From IMG/VR virus record IMGVR_UViG_3300048589_001628, positions 1 to 32,288 of that record: a stretch of 32,288 nt of DNA; one strand, given 5' to 3'. The position numbers were made by a program, and so were the translations under genes. Source of the stretch: a virus. The stretch's first letter is position 1. The number at the start of each line of letters is the position of its first letter. This document shows, in pieces, positions 15,580 through 22,180 of this stretch. Under the pieces are notes generated by a model. The model searched no databases and was not told the origin of the DNA. It saw only the letters and a list, made by a program, of their open reading frames with translations.

Positions 15580-17583
15580 TCACAGACCACCTCCGATCCG
15601 CCGGTTCTCCGGCCGCAGTTCCTCCACGGCCTGATAGCCGCCCGTGCCCACCGGCTCGCGCTTCGCGCCGCCGATGAGTTCCGCCAGCGCCGAGTATCCG
15701 TCCGCTAACAAAAGGTGGTTTTCGCATTCGTCCACGAAGTCCCCCTTGTCGTCCTTGTCGGAACCCGTGATCAGATGCGCGTCGAGCGTTTCCACGATGG
15801 CCGGGCTGCCCGCCACCTTCTGTGGCAGGCGCATCACCGGATGCTCCACCACCTCGCCGTCAGCGTTCACCCGGTTCACCTGCTCCTTCGGAGTGAGGAA
15901 CTCGTTGACCACGCGGTTCAACAAATCGAACCGGCTCACCTGCAGGATCGGGTAAAGCCGCTTGACTCCATCCTGCTCATCCGTGCCGATCCGTTGCACC
16001 GTGCCGCCGCCCGGCTTCACCGTGAACTGCACCACCGCCGCGCGCAGGTTTTCCCAGCGGTTGTTAGGACCGTCCCACACCAGCCCGCCGGGGAACTCGA
16101 TGCGTTCCTTCTCCGGGTTTTCCACCACCGGCCACTTGATGCCTTCCAGCCCGTTGAGCGCGTAGGTGATCGAGCGCGCCTGATCCACATGCGGATGCGC
16201 GTCCACCATCAGGCAGCCCACATCCAGCGTGCGCGCCAGCGAGACCACCCGGCGCACCACATCGCCTAGCGGAATCTGTTCGGCCCACAGCGCCCGCTTC
16301 GTGAAATCGTCCTCCACCTCCCGCGCGAAGAACCAGCAGCGGTTGCCCGTGTCCACGCCGGCGTAGCTCGCGCAGCCCGGCCGCAGGCTCATCCGCAGAT
16401 CGAACGGCTGCTCCACGCTGCGGGCCCGCGTGATGATCTCCGGCGTCAGCGCCTGGCTGCTGTTGCGCGGCAGCGCCAGCACGTCGCAGTAGAAGACCTC
16501 CATCACCTCCGGGTCCTTCACCGCATCCTGCCAGCGGCTCACCGGCTGGTTCAGCGAAATCGCCGCAATCGCCACTTGGGAAACGCGGATCGACCAGCGG
16601 CGCAGCTTCGCCCGCTCCGGCCGGCGCTCCACGAAGATCGGCTGGTTCCGGTCCAGCGGTATTCCCGTTTCCGGATCCGCCACATAGAAGGTCCCCGCCG
16701 GGTCATAGTCCCACACGTTCCCCGCATCGTCCTTGAAGTTCCCGGCCATCGTCAGCTTCGGGTCGCCCGGCTGCGGCGTGCCGTCCACGGCCATGCGGCA
16801 GACCTGGGGCCAGTTCTCCTCGATGTTGATCGTCCGGCCCGTATCTCCCACCGCGAACATCTGCACTTCCTGGGTGCCGTCCATGAATTGCTTGTGCTGC
16901 CCCTTGCCGAACTTCCGCTGCGTGCCGATGGAGGATCCCAGCCGCAGCTTCGAGGCCGTCATCCGGCCGGAGAGGAACTTCGCGTTGCGCTCCGGGATGT
17001 CATCCTTCTCATCCTCCATCGCGCAGTCCATGGAGAATGAAGTCGGGATCTTGCCCATCCCCCGGATCATCGCGAAGGCCTTGCGCGTCCCGTCCGTCAC
17101 CATGAAGGCGCCCTTGCGGTTCACCACCTTGCGGCCCTTCTTGTCCACCGTGGCTCCCAGCTCCATCATGCCCTGCAGCCCGTCGATCTGCTCCACCACA
17201 TCCGGCCGCAGCTTGGTATCCACGATGCCCTGCACCAGGTCATCGTCCGGCAGATAGTAGCCCCAGTTGTAGAAACGGCACGCCGTGAGGTATACGCCGA
17301 AGTTCAGCGCGAAGATCGTCTTGCCCCACTGTGCCCCGCCGCAGATCGCAAACGTCGCATCCTCCAGCGGTTCGCCCGTGTGGCTGCCCAGGATCAGGTC
17401 GAAGCGCTCCGTGATGTGCTCCAGCACCGGCCGTCCCGTGAAGCCATACGGCACATACTCGCCGCCGGAGGTCTTCACGCGGGCATGCTTCAGCAGGAAT
17501 TCCTTCAGGCTGGCTGCCTGGAGCGGCCCGGAGCCCGCCGCTTCCGCCAGGCGCTGGCTCAGTCTGGATGCGGCGCCACTCAT
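15580..17583 (-). CDS. Terminase large subunit (Mu gp28-like)
   Basis: This 667-residue packaging motor has an N-terminal ATPase with Walker A GGAQWGKT (residues 82-89). A Walker B-like SMDCAMEDEKD (about 184-194) sits in a gp28-type spacing. The C-terminal RNase H-like nuclease is marked by YAGVDTGN (D411) and LMVDAHPH (D461), with a further acidic run near 600 (GDFVDECENH). It cuts and pumps DNA into the prohead; in Mu-like phages it packages from the integrated copy by headful, taking host DNA at the ends. The start at 17583 overlaps the gp27-like stop by four bases. In-frame codons further upstream are not protein-like and lie under the neighbouring gene. The ATPase and nuclease residues all look intact. 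Confidence 0.9.
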   Translation of the reverse strand: MSGAASRLSQRLAEAAGSGPLQAASLKEFLLKHARVKTSGGEYVPYGFTGRPVLEHITERFDLILGSHTGEPLEDATFAICGGAQWGKTIFALNFGVYLTACRFYNWGYYLPDDDLVQGIVDTKLRPDVVEQIDGLQGMMELGATVDKKGRKVVNRKGAFMVTDGTRKAFAMIRGMGKIPTSFSMDCAMEDEKDDIPERNAKFLSGRMTASKLRLGSSIGTQRKFGKGQHKQFMDGTQEVQMFAVGDTGRTINIEENWPQVCRMAVDGTPQPGDPKLTMAGNFKDDAGNVWDYDPAGTFYVADPETGIPLDRNQPIFVERRPERAKLRRWSIRVSQVAIAAISLNQPVSRWQDAVKDPEVMEVFYCDVLALPRNSSQALTPEIITRARSVEQPFDLRMSLRPGCASYAGVDTGNRCWFFAREVEDDFTKRALWAEQIPLGDVVRRVVSLARTLDVGCLMVDAHPHVDQARSITYALNGLEGIKWPVVENPEKERIEFPGGLVWDGPNNRWENLRAAVVQFTVKPGGGTVQRIGTDEQDGVKRLYPILQVSRFDLLNRVVNEFLTPKEQVNRVNADGEVVEHPVMRLPQKVAGSPAIVETLDAHLITGSDKDDKGDFVDECENHLLLADGYSALAELIGGAKREPVGTGGYQAVEELRPENRRIGGGL

Positions 17584-18128
17584 CCGGCGCGGCCCCCTTT
17601 CTTCGCCAGCCGTTCGTTGAGCTTGCGCAGCAGGTCCTCGGCTTCCTTGTCGCCCTTGGCGGCTTCCACCAGCGCGTCGATCCCGGCCTCTTCCTTGCTG
17701 CGCGCCAGATCGCCAGCCTTCTTCTCCGCGCTCTTCTGCCCGCGGATTTTGTTCCACTCCCGGATGTATTGCACCTTCGTCTTGCCGTCCACCTGCTGGC
17801 CGCTGAGCAGCTCGAAGGTCGTTTGCCGCATCAGCTCCTCCGTCGCCGCGTCCCAGTCCACCGCGCCGATCCGGTCGATCATCCCTTCCGCCACCGCGGC
17901 CGTGAGGCTCGTTTCCTCGTCCTTGATCGGCTGGCACTCCAGCGCCCAGAAGCGGCCCAGCGCATCCCCCGTGGTGCTCACCTGGCAGGTTTCCCACAGC
18001 CACTTCCTGGCTTCCTTGTAAGTGGCTCCGCCTAACAACAGATCGCGCAGTTCCAGCACCCGGCTTTCCGGTTGCAGATTGTGGAGCTTGGAATCGCCCC
18101 GGACCTTGCGTTTGCGCTTGCGGATCAT
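17580..18128 (-). CDS. Mu gp27-like protein (DUF3486-like), likely terminase-associated
   Basis: This 182-residue basic, helical protein starts MIRKRKRKVRGDS. The N-terminal about 60 residues, SRVLELRDLLLGGATYKEARKWLWETC, resemble a DNA-binding helix-turn-helix of the DUF3486 kind. A coiled-coil tail follows (about 120-182, Lys/Glu/Ala-rich). In Mu-like phages this family sits next to the large terminase and is considered a small-terminase-like partner that recognises the packaging start. Four-base ATGA overlaps on both sides (with the wHTH gene and with the terminase) indicate translational coupling. I chose 18128 because codons before it lie inside the upstream gene. Support is good from order and composition. 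Confidence 0.75.
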   Translation of the reverse strand: MIRKRKRKVRGDSKLHNLQPESRVLELRDLLLGGATYKEARKWLWETCQVSTTGDALGRFWALECQPIKDEETSLTAAVAEGMIDRIGAVDWDAATEELMRQTTFELLSGQQVDGKTKVQYIREWNKIRGQKSAEKKAGDLARSKEEAGIDALVEAAKGDKEAEDLLRKLNERLAKKGGRAG

Positions 18129-18355
18129 TCGGCGAGTCGGGCCAGGCCCTCGGCGGTGATTTTGATCAAAGTGAAATCCTCGGTCGCCGTGATGGTCACG
18201 TGACCTTTGGCCTCCAGGTTCGCGCAGTGGCGGCGCAGATCCGACAGGCTCAGCGCGTCCCCGTAGTTCGGGACGGCGTTTTTGAGCACGGGCTCGCGCA
18301 GGCCGCGCGGATGGCACGGTTGCAGAGCGCTCAGGATCGTCAGTTCGGGATTCAT
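18125..18355 (-). CDS. Small winged-helix protein (Mu gp26 position)
   Basis: This 76-residue protein starts MNPELTILSALQP. The order of elements fits a winged helix: a helix, SLSDLRRHCANLEAKGHV as the recognition helix, then a beta hairpin TITATEDFTLIKITAEG and a final helix. It could bind DNA, perhaps as part of the packaging apparatus, or regulate late genes. It overlaps the gp25-like gene and the gp27-like gene by four bases each. Its position matches Mu gp26, but I cannot show homology. The start at 18355 is chosen over upstream in-frame codons, which lie under the gp25-like gene. Confidence 0.65.
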   Translation of the reverse strand: MNPELTILSALQPCHPRGLREPVLKNAVPNYGDALSLSDLRRHCANLEAKGHVTITATEDFTLIKITAEGLARLAE

Positions 18356-18810
18356 GAGGAGCGGTTGTTTCCGGGTTTGATTTTTCCGAGGGCGAGATCC
18401 AGCAGCGTCGCGGTCGTGTCTTTCACCCCCGCCAGCGTGCCTTCCACCTTGCCGAGGCGTTCCCCGATTTTCTCGCTCATCGAGTCGATGCGTTTGTGGA
18501 TGTTGCTGTTGGCCGTGCGGGCGATTCCGCGCTCGCAATCCAGCGCATCCTTGATCTCGGAGAAGGAGCTCTCGATCCGCCGCAGGTGCCCGTTGAAGTC
18601 ATCCAGGGTGACATACTGCGGTTCTTCCTGCGTGCGGACGGTGGGCACCGGCTTCTTGAGCGTCACTTCCCGGCTCGTCTCGCCTTCGCGGCGGCCCTGG
18701 ATTTTTCCGATCACCAGGGCCATTCCGGAGGCGATCGCGCCGATGATGGCGATCAGCCAGTTTCCCGAGATCAGCGTGTCCGGGTTGGCATTCGCCACCA
18801 GATCAAACAT
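18352..18810 (-). CDS. Mu gp25-like protein with one membrane segment (DUF2730-like)
   Basis: This 152-residue protein has a single hydrophobic segment at about residues 18-36 (NWLIAIIGAIASGMALVIG) after a short N-terminus. A long, charged, heptad-like helix follows (about 75-140, with HLRRIESSFSEIKDALDCE). Mu-like gp25/DUF2730 proteins share this shape: one membrane helix and a coiled coil. A spanin-like or lysis accessory role is possible given the endolysin three genes upstream, but it is not proven. It overlaps the next two genes by short stretches (8 bases upstream, 4 downstream). Confidence 0.65.
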   Translation of the reverse strand: MFDLVANANPDTLISGNWLIAIIGAIASGMALVIGKIQGRREGETSREVTLKKPVPTVRTQEEPQYVTLDDFNGHLRRIESSFSEIKDALDCERGIARTANSNIHKRIDSMSEKIGERLGKVEGTLAGVKDTTATLLDLALGKIKPGNNRSS

Positions 18811-19012
18811 CCGTCCCTCCCTTCGTCTTCATGAATCTTCTGAGCGCCTCGCCCACCGCATGGCCCAGCACCACGCCCGCCACATTGTTTTCCGTCATCT
18901 CCCGCCCGCAGTGGCCCAGCACCAGCCGCAGCTCGCCATCCCCCATCCCGCGCAGCGCGGCTGCCGGATCTCCGGCCCGGCACACGTCCAGATACAGCTC
19001 TTCCGCCTCCAT
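18803..19012 (-). CDS. Small helical protein after endolysin
   Basis: This 69-residue protein starts MEAEELYLDVCRAGDP. It has three amphipathic helices and no signal or membrane segment. No family is recognised. It is tightly packed between the endolysin (one-base TGATG overlap) and the gp25-like gene (eight-base overlap), so it belongs to the lysis-packaging transcript. The upstream in-frame extension to 19123 lies wholly under the endolysin and is rejected. Codon use is GC-rich as in neighbours. Confidence 0.55.
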   Translation of the reverse strand: MEAEELYLDVCRAGDPAAALRGMGDGELRLVLGHCGREMTENNVAGVVLGHAVGEALRRFMKTKGGTDV

Positions 19013-19605
19013 CACAGCACGCTCCCCCTTTCCGCGTAGCGTTTCCGTTTCTCCGCCATCGTCAGGCCGGTGGAGATTTCGTAGTGCGGATAATCCCGCA
19101 GGCTCTTCCAGTCCCCGCCCCATTCGAAGCCCAGCCGGCGCGCATGCACCGCCACCGCCGCATGGATTTGCGCCGCCAGTTTCGGATCCGCCTCGTCCAG
19201 ATAGGACTTCCCGCGGAACACCCCGTAATCCGCCGCAATGCCGAAGTTATGGTTCGAGTATCCGCCGCGCGCGTTCGTCGCCTTCGGGCGTTTGGCGTAC
19301 AGCGCATCCTGTTCTGCCCAGGTGCGGTGGCCCTCGATCATCACATACTCGCAGCCAAAGGTGGCCGCCGTCGCCTTGCCCATCAGCGTCAGCTGCTCGA
19401 AGCGCTCGCGCGCTTTCGCGTCCAGGCTCGCGATGTGCTCGCGGGACCGCTCGTCCAGAGGGAGCGCCGGCGTCTCGCCCGCATCCGTCCCGTCTCGCGC
19501 CGAGATATCCTTCAGGATCGCGCCCACCGTCATAGGTCCCACCACCCCGTCACGCACCAGGCCGTAGAATCCCTGGATGCGCTTGATGTCATTCACGAGA
19601 CTCAT
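19012..19605 (-). CDS. Endolysin, M15 peptidase (L-Ala-D-Glu / VanY-like)
   Basis: This 197-residue lysin cuts the peptide bridges of peptidoglycan. An N-terminal segment (residues 1-34, VNDIKRIQGFYGLVRDGVVG) resembles a shortened peptidoglycan-binding repeat. The catalytic domain (about 60-180) has GHRT (92-95), SNHNFGIAADY with H119 and D126, and DYPHYEI with H174. These are the three zinc ligands of M15C peptidases such as phage L-alanyl-D-glutamate endolysins. It has no signal peptide, so it needs a holin. The linker (about 36-50, RDGTDAGETPALP) is encoded by a copy of the GC-rich palindrome found at four places in this window, apparently inserted in frame between binding and catalytic parts. 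The gene is the first of the packaging-head operon. Confidence 0.85.
   Translation of the reverse strand: MSLVNDIKRIQGFYGLVRDGVVGPMTVGAILKDISARDGTDAGETPALPLDERSREHIASLDAKARERFEQLTLMGKATAATFGCEYVMIEGHRTWAEQDALYAKRPKATNARGGYSNHNFGIAADYGVFRGKSYLDEADPKLAAQIHAAVAVHARRLGFEWGGDWKSLRDYPHYEISTGLTMAEKRKRYAERGSVL
19460..19490 (+). repeat. REP-like palindrome, copy 1 (inside endolysin)
   Basis: GCCGGCG (19466-19472), TCT, CGCCCGC (19476-19482) is an imperfect copy of the palindrome GCGGGCG-N3-CGCCCGC, preceded by GGAGC as in the other copies. It lies in the linker of the endolysin and keeps its frame. Confidence 0.65.
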
Positions 19606-19632
19606 CGGGCGTTATTGGTTGTTAGAGCGGGT

Positions 19633-19703
19633 GGGGCGGCGGCGCTTCGGCGATCGCTGGAATCTGTCTCTCATCCGTTCGGATCTCGGCTGGCCACCGC
19701 CCC
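19633..19703. ncRNA. Second three-way-junction-like element before the endolysin
   Basis: GGGGCGGCGG (19633-19642) pairs with CCACCGCCCC (19694-19703), with one mismatch. Inside are CGC-TTCG-GCG (19643-19652) and ATCC-GTTC-GGAT (19673-19684). The gap 19606-19710 lies in the leader of the endolysin on the minus strand. It may be a mobile palindromic repeat or a leader RNA. It shares its closing helix with the element at 23132-23198, though the interior differs. Confidence 0.4.
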
Positions 19704-19710
19704 TTCTTAT

Positions 19711-19956
19711 TTATGGGATAGGCTTCTCCACCTTGGTGAAATCGGCGTAGAACACGTCCCCTGGCTCGAATTTCCCGAGCAGGTCCGGATTCGTGACGTG
19801 CATCTCCAAGGATGCGACCGGCGTGAACTTGGCGTAACTGTTGTCCTCATCGCTTCCGTCCGCCGGATAGGATTTGGCGCACACTGCCTGGAACTTGAGG
19901 ATCTCCGTGCCGTGTTCGGTGCGGGTCACGGTGGTGATTTTGAATTTGGCTCTCAT
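19711..19956 (-). CDS. Small conserved phage protein of unknown function
   Basis: This 81-residue beta-rich protein starts MRAKFKITTVTR and has LKFQAVCAKSYPAD, YAKFTPVASLEMHVTNPDLLG and FEPGDVFYADFTKVE. From memory, proteins of this shape (start, then charged strands, TNP, then GxxYYxDFT) occur across many phages of different hosts as a short conserved protein with no assigned role. The start at 19956 is preferred over an in-frame codon at 19989, whose extra residues are basic and poorly protein-like. No partner is evident. Its neighbours (holin-like and endolysin) suggest middle or late expression. Confidence 0.65.
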   Translation of the reverse strand: MRAKFKITTVTRTEHGTEILKFQAVCAKSYPADGSDEDNSYAKFTPVASLEMHVTNPDLLGKFEPGDVFYADFTKVEKPIP

Positions 19957-19999
19957 CGTCTTAGAAATCTTGCTCTTTGCACTGATCACTGATCACTGA

Positions 20000-20464
20000 T
20001 CACTTGGCACTCGCCGCGTAGACGGCCGGCATCCGCCCGTATCCCGGCCGGTATTGCATCTCGATCCCGCCTTTGGAGCTGTAGGAGAGCCTGCCCTCCT
20101 TCAGTTTCAGGCTGGCCTTGATCGGCATGCCGGAGACCGCCGCGCAGGACGGCAGGCAAAAACCCATTAAGCCCGCCATCCCGCACAGCAGCAAAAGGCA
20201 AGGGAGGCCCCCCCCGGAGCCTCCCTTGTGGTTATCCAACTCCCCGGATCCACTCCGGAAGATTTTCGAAATCCATGCGAGCGCCATGCGGGCCACGAAC
20301 ACTCCGACCGCGCCCAGGATCACCATCAGCGGCTCGATCAGCTTCCCGCCCGCCGCATTCACTTCCGCCACCTGCTCCGGCGCCAGCAGGTTCCACCCTA
20401 ACAGGATGGTGCCGAGGCCTGCGAGAAAGGTAAGGAAATGCCGGACGTGGGATGCGAGGTTCAT
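20000..20464 (-). CDS. Holin-like membrane protein, possibly fused to a lipoprotein
   Basis: This 154-residue protein has two clear membrane helices (about 8-27 and 46-66, FLTFLAGLGTILLGW and LMVILGAVGVFVARMALAWI), as in small holins. A Gly/Ser-rich linker follows, then a third hydrophobic segment (about 87-103) with LPSC at 104-107, which looks like a lipobox, and a soluble tail. The linker is encoded by a hairpin with 10-base arms whose loop is mostly a run of eight G on the coding strand. Run-length change there would switch frame. The original layout may have been holin followed by a small lipoprotein (Rz1-like) with Met96 as start. It lies upstream of the endolysin, supporting a lysis role. 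The membrane call is firm, holin function inferred. Confidence 0.6.
   Translation of the reverse strand: MNLASHVRHFLTFLAGLGTILLGWNLLAPEQVAEVNAAGGKLIEPLMVILGAVGVFVARMALAWISKIFRSGSGELDNHKGGSGGGLPCLLLLCGMAGLMGFCLPSCAAVSGMPIKASLKLKEGRLSYSSKGGIEMQYRPGYGRMPAVYAASAK
20199..20228 (-). terminator. Terminator-like hairpin with G8 run inside holin-like frame
   Basis: CAAGGGAGGC (20199-20208) and its perfect complement (20219-20228) flank a 10-base loop. The C8 run on the plus strand (20208-20215) is read as G8 on the coding strand. On the minus strand the stem is followed by TTGC-like bases, then CTTTTG, a weak T-tract. It may be a degraded terminator between two genes now in one frame. Confidence 0.45.
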
Positions 20465-20635
20465 GGTCGTGGTCCTGGGTAATCTTGGGTGGTTCGCTCC
20501 GCGTTGCGCACTCCGCGTTCCGCAGTCGTGAACGCATCCAACCACACCCTCTAACCGCCCGCCGTCACACCTCCCACAAGTCCCACACCTTTCGCGTTTT
20601 TCGCACGAGCGCGGGCGCCCCGCCCGCATCTTCCC
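20465..20635. other. Intergenic gap with repeat-like DNA
   Basis: About 170 bases without a supportable gene. It holds tandem-like GCACTCCGCGTTCCGC-type sequence around 20499-20524 and the second REP-like palindrome near its left end of transcription. No promoter stands out. Confidence 0.5.
20608..20633 (+). repeat. REP-like palindrome, copy 2
   Basis: GCGGGCG (20611-20617), CCC, CGCCCGC (20621-20627), preceded by GAGC and followed by ATCTTCCC. It lies just downstream of the HTH gene stop, in the same orientation as the other three copies. Confidence 0.7.
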
Positions 20636-20968
20636 TCACGCCTCCACGCGGCTCATCGCCTCGCGTTGCTGCTTATAGCGCAGCACGCTTTCAGAGTCCA
20701 GCCTCAGCGCTGCGTTGCTCGCCTTGCCGTCCTTCCTCTTCACCCGCGCGCCGGGCTTGTAACCTGCCAGCAAGCCCAGCCGGAAAAGATCGCTCACCGT
20801 CCACTCGCTCACCCCCAGCACCTTCGCCGCTTGGCGGCGGCTCATGTGGGAGAGCGGCCGCCGTGCCACCACCTCCACCCGCCCAGGCCCCCGCGTCACC
20901 ACCTCGCTTTCCCACACAAAAAGCGAGAGTTGCACGGGCTTCGCAGCGGTCTTGCAGGGGGCTTCCAT
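20636..20968 (-). CDS. HTH (excisionase/MerR-like) DNA-binding protein
   Basis: This 110-residue protein has a helix-turn-helix at about residues 44-60, MSRRQAAKVLGVSEWTVSDL, then a wing-like RLGLLAGYKPGARVKRK and a second helix, as in excisionase-type HTH_17 or MerR-like domains. It is a likely regulator of the leftward arm. A GTG at 20986 would add six residues, but the ATG at 20968 is preferred. An extended -10-like TGCTATGAT lies only six bases before it (minus strand, 20975-20982), which would give a nearly leaderless message. Its 5' part is overlapped by the DUF4177-like frame. Regulation target is unknown. Confidence 0.65.
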   Translation of the reverse strand: MEAPCKTAAKPVQLSLFVWESEVVTRGPGRVEVVARRPLSHMSRRQAAKVLGVSEWTVSDLFRLGLLAGYKPGARVKRKDGKASNAALRLDSESVLRYKQQREAMSRVEA

Positions 20969-21159
20969 GCCCCCATCATAGCACACCCTCTTCCAAGGGA
21001 GCGCGGGCGTCCCGCCCGCTTCGAAGCCATGGTCACGCCACCCAGGCCAGTAAGGCCATGAACAGCAGCATGCTCGTTCAAAACCTTTTCCAGGACCTCT
21101 GGATCAAACTTCCCGCTGAACCACTTGTCCTTCTGAGAGATTACCTTGTATTTTTTCAT
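20896..21159 (-). pseudogene. DUF4177-like protein with repeat-derived C-terminus (probably truncated)
   Basis: Residues 1-33 (starts MKKYKVISQKDKWFSGKFDP, then EVLEKVLNEHAAVHG) look like the start of DUF4177, a small family whose members normally continue with a Trp-containing strand pair after the LNEHA-like helix. Here the frame instead runs into GGVTMASKRAGRPRS, encoded by the third REP-like palindrome, and then overlaps the HTH gene in another frame before stopping. The real domain end is thus lost or displaced. I read it as a gene truncated by repeat insertion, possibly still making a short peptide. The ATG at 21159 is chosen; a GTG precedes it. Confidence 0.5.
20997..21026 (+). repeat. 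REP-like palindrome, copy 3
   Basis: GCGGGCG (21003-21009), TCC, CGCCCGC (21013-21019), preceded by GGGAGC and followed by TTCGAAG. It lies in the DUF4177-like frame and just upstream of the HTH gene. Confidence 0.75.
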
Positions 21160-21207
21160 CACGTGTTTCGGTTGCTCAGCTCCAAGGCCCTACAATCACA
21201 TTATTTT

Positions 21208-21420
21208 CTACGCCCGCCGCTTCGTCCCCGAGGACTCGGGCGAGATACTCTGCTTTATTGCCGCCACTTCCTGTGGAGGAAGATAGGCCATTAATGCCCT
21301 GCGAATAATGTCGCTCTTGTTGGTCAATTCGAGTTTAGCCCGCCGCGTTACCGCGTCTGCCATCGCCTTTGGCAACGTGAATGAAACAGTGACGGTGTCA
21401 GGGTGCGGAGAATTGGCCAC
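21208..21420 (-). CDS. Ribbon-helix-helix regulator, leftward (candidate lysogeny switch)
   Basis: This 70-residue protein (with a GTG start at 21420) has a CopG/Arc-like ribbon-helix-helix: the strand TVTVSFTLP, helix AMADAVTRRAKLE and helix NKSDIIRRALMAYL. It should bind DNA as a dimer through the strand. The frame extends to an ATG at 21498, but the extra 26 residues are translated switch DNA containing both -10 boxes, so the GTG is preferred. It is divergent from a second RHH gene, and the shared region holds repeats suited to operators. By position it replaces the Mu c/Ner-type switch. Which of the two is the repressor cannot be told from sequence. Confidence 0.65.
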   Translation of the reverse strand: MANSPHPDTVTVSFTLPKAMADAVTRRAKLELTNKSDIIRRALMAYLPPQEVAAIKQSISPESSGTKRRA

Positions 21421-21425
21421 GTGCT

Positions 21426-21515
21426 GGGTATAATAAAATTCCTGGGATTCGCAAGATTTTCCTTGCCTCGGGTATAATATCGAACATGATTCGCCCATAC
21501 CGAACGCGATACCCG
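21426..21515. promoter_or_regulatory. Divergent switch region between two RHH genes
   Basis: GGGTATAATA occurs twice (21426-21435 and 21470-21479), 44 bases or about four helical turns apart. TATAAT on the plus strand is TATTAT-like on the minus strand, so each box can serve as a -10 either way. A palindrome GCAAG-N6-CTTGC (21451-21466) lies between, and ATACCCG (21509-21515) is the exact inverse of CGGGTAT (21469-21475). This is the only AT-rich intergenic stretch in the window. Clear -35 boxes are not seen. Confidence 0.65.
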
Positions 21516-21524
21516 ACCAAAACC

Positions 21525-21704
21525 ATGAACACCTCCACGAAACGAGCCTGCCGGAAACGAACCGGCGACGACAACAAGCCGTGCTCAGTGACCATGCCGC
21601 GGCCCCTCCAAGAAGCGATCATTCAGCGGGCAGACGCTGAGGATCGGTCATTCTCCGCCACCGTTCGCCGAGCCATCGAACTATACCTCTCCAAACCCGC
21701 CTGA
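21525..21704 (+). CDS. Ribbon-helix-helix regulator, rightward
   Basis: This 59-residue protein starts MNTSTKRACRKRTGDDNKP. Its C-terminal part is a ribbon-helix-helix: the strand PCSVTMP, helix PLQEAIIQRADAE and helix FSATVRRAIELYL. It is first in the rightward arm and divergent from another RHH gene across the switch. An upstream in-frame ATG at 21486 would be nearly leaderless, since the TATAAT ends at 21478. I prefer the ATG at 21525 because the residues between are Arg/Tyr/Pro-rich and not domain-like, but the earlier start is possible. A repressor/antirepressor pair with its neighbour is plausible. Confidence 0.65.
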   Translation: MNTSTKRACRKRTGDDNKPCSVTMPRPLQEAIIQRADAEDRSFSATVRRAIELYLSKPA

Positions 21705-21736
21705 CCCCCATGAAAACCACCATCCCCGTTGAGCAG

Positions 21737-22180
21737 CTAATCGCCTTCAACTTTGCCCTCTGTCTGCTCACCCTGGTGCTTGACAGCTTCCTCGGCGATC
21801 TCCGTGAGAGCCGTCGCCTTCGCCGCGAAATAAGACGCGCGGAAGAAACACAACTCGACCGCGATGATCGCCGGCCCCCAGGCCCACCAGCCGATGTGGG
21901 ACAGCCCCATACTGCAAACCAACAGGATCCCGGCCCACACCGCCCATCCCACGCCCCGGATCCGGTGGTGCAGCGCACGGTGCAGCAGAAACAACGCGGA
22001 GAAACCGTCCCCTTTGATGCCGGATGCCGCTTGGCGGGTCCTGGCGGCAGCAGCCTCAGCCAGTGCCGCAGCCCGGAATTTAGCCGCCCGCTTCCTGCGG
22101 TCGATCCACGGCTTCAGGTAAGCCGCGGCCAGGCTGCATCCCACGCTCAAAACAATAATGACGATCCATCCGGTTTCCAT
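21737..22180 (-). CDS. Three-helix membrane protein, counter to its arm
   Basis: This 147-residue protein starts METGWIVIIVLSVG. Three membrane segments are clear (about 5-22, 73-89 and 92-110, with WAVWAGILLVCSMGL and WWAWGPAIIAVELCFF). A basic, Ala-rich helix joins the first two (about 28-62), and an Ala/Glu-rich tail follows. Third codon positions are mostly G/C and regular. The plus-strand frame over the same bases is Pro/Gln/Arg-rich and not protein-like, so I choose this strand. It lies just right of the switch but runs leftward, like lysogenic-conversion genes. A superinfection-exclusion or other membrane role is inferred only from position and topology. Confidence 0.65.
   Translation of the reverse strand: METGWIVIIVLSVGCSLAAAYLKPWIDRRKRAAKFRAAALAEAAAARTRQAASGIKGDGFSALFLLHRALHHRIRGVGWAVWAGILLVCSMGLSHIGWWAWGPAIIAVELCFFRASYFAAKATALTEIAEEAVKHQGEQTEGKVEGD

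Noticed and set aside
13926-15677. Long plus-strand open frame across the portal gene (and a similar one across the protease)
   Set aside because: Antisense shadow of highly biased codons; the His/Arg-rich sequence lacks any domain.
15580-18003. Longer terminase start than 17583
   Set aside because: The extra N-terminal codons read through the gp27-like gene and are Arg/Gly-rich noise; the four-base overlap at 17583 is the natural start.
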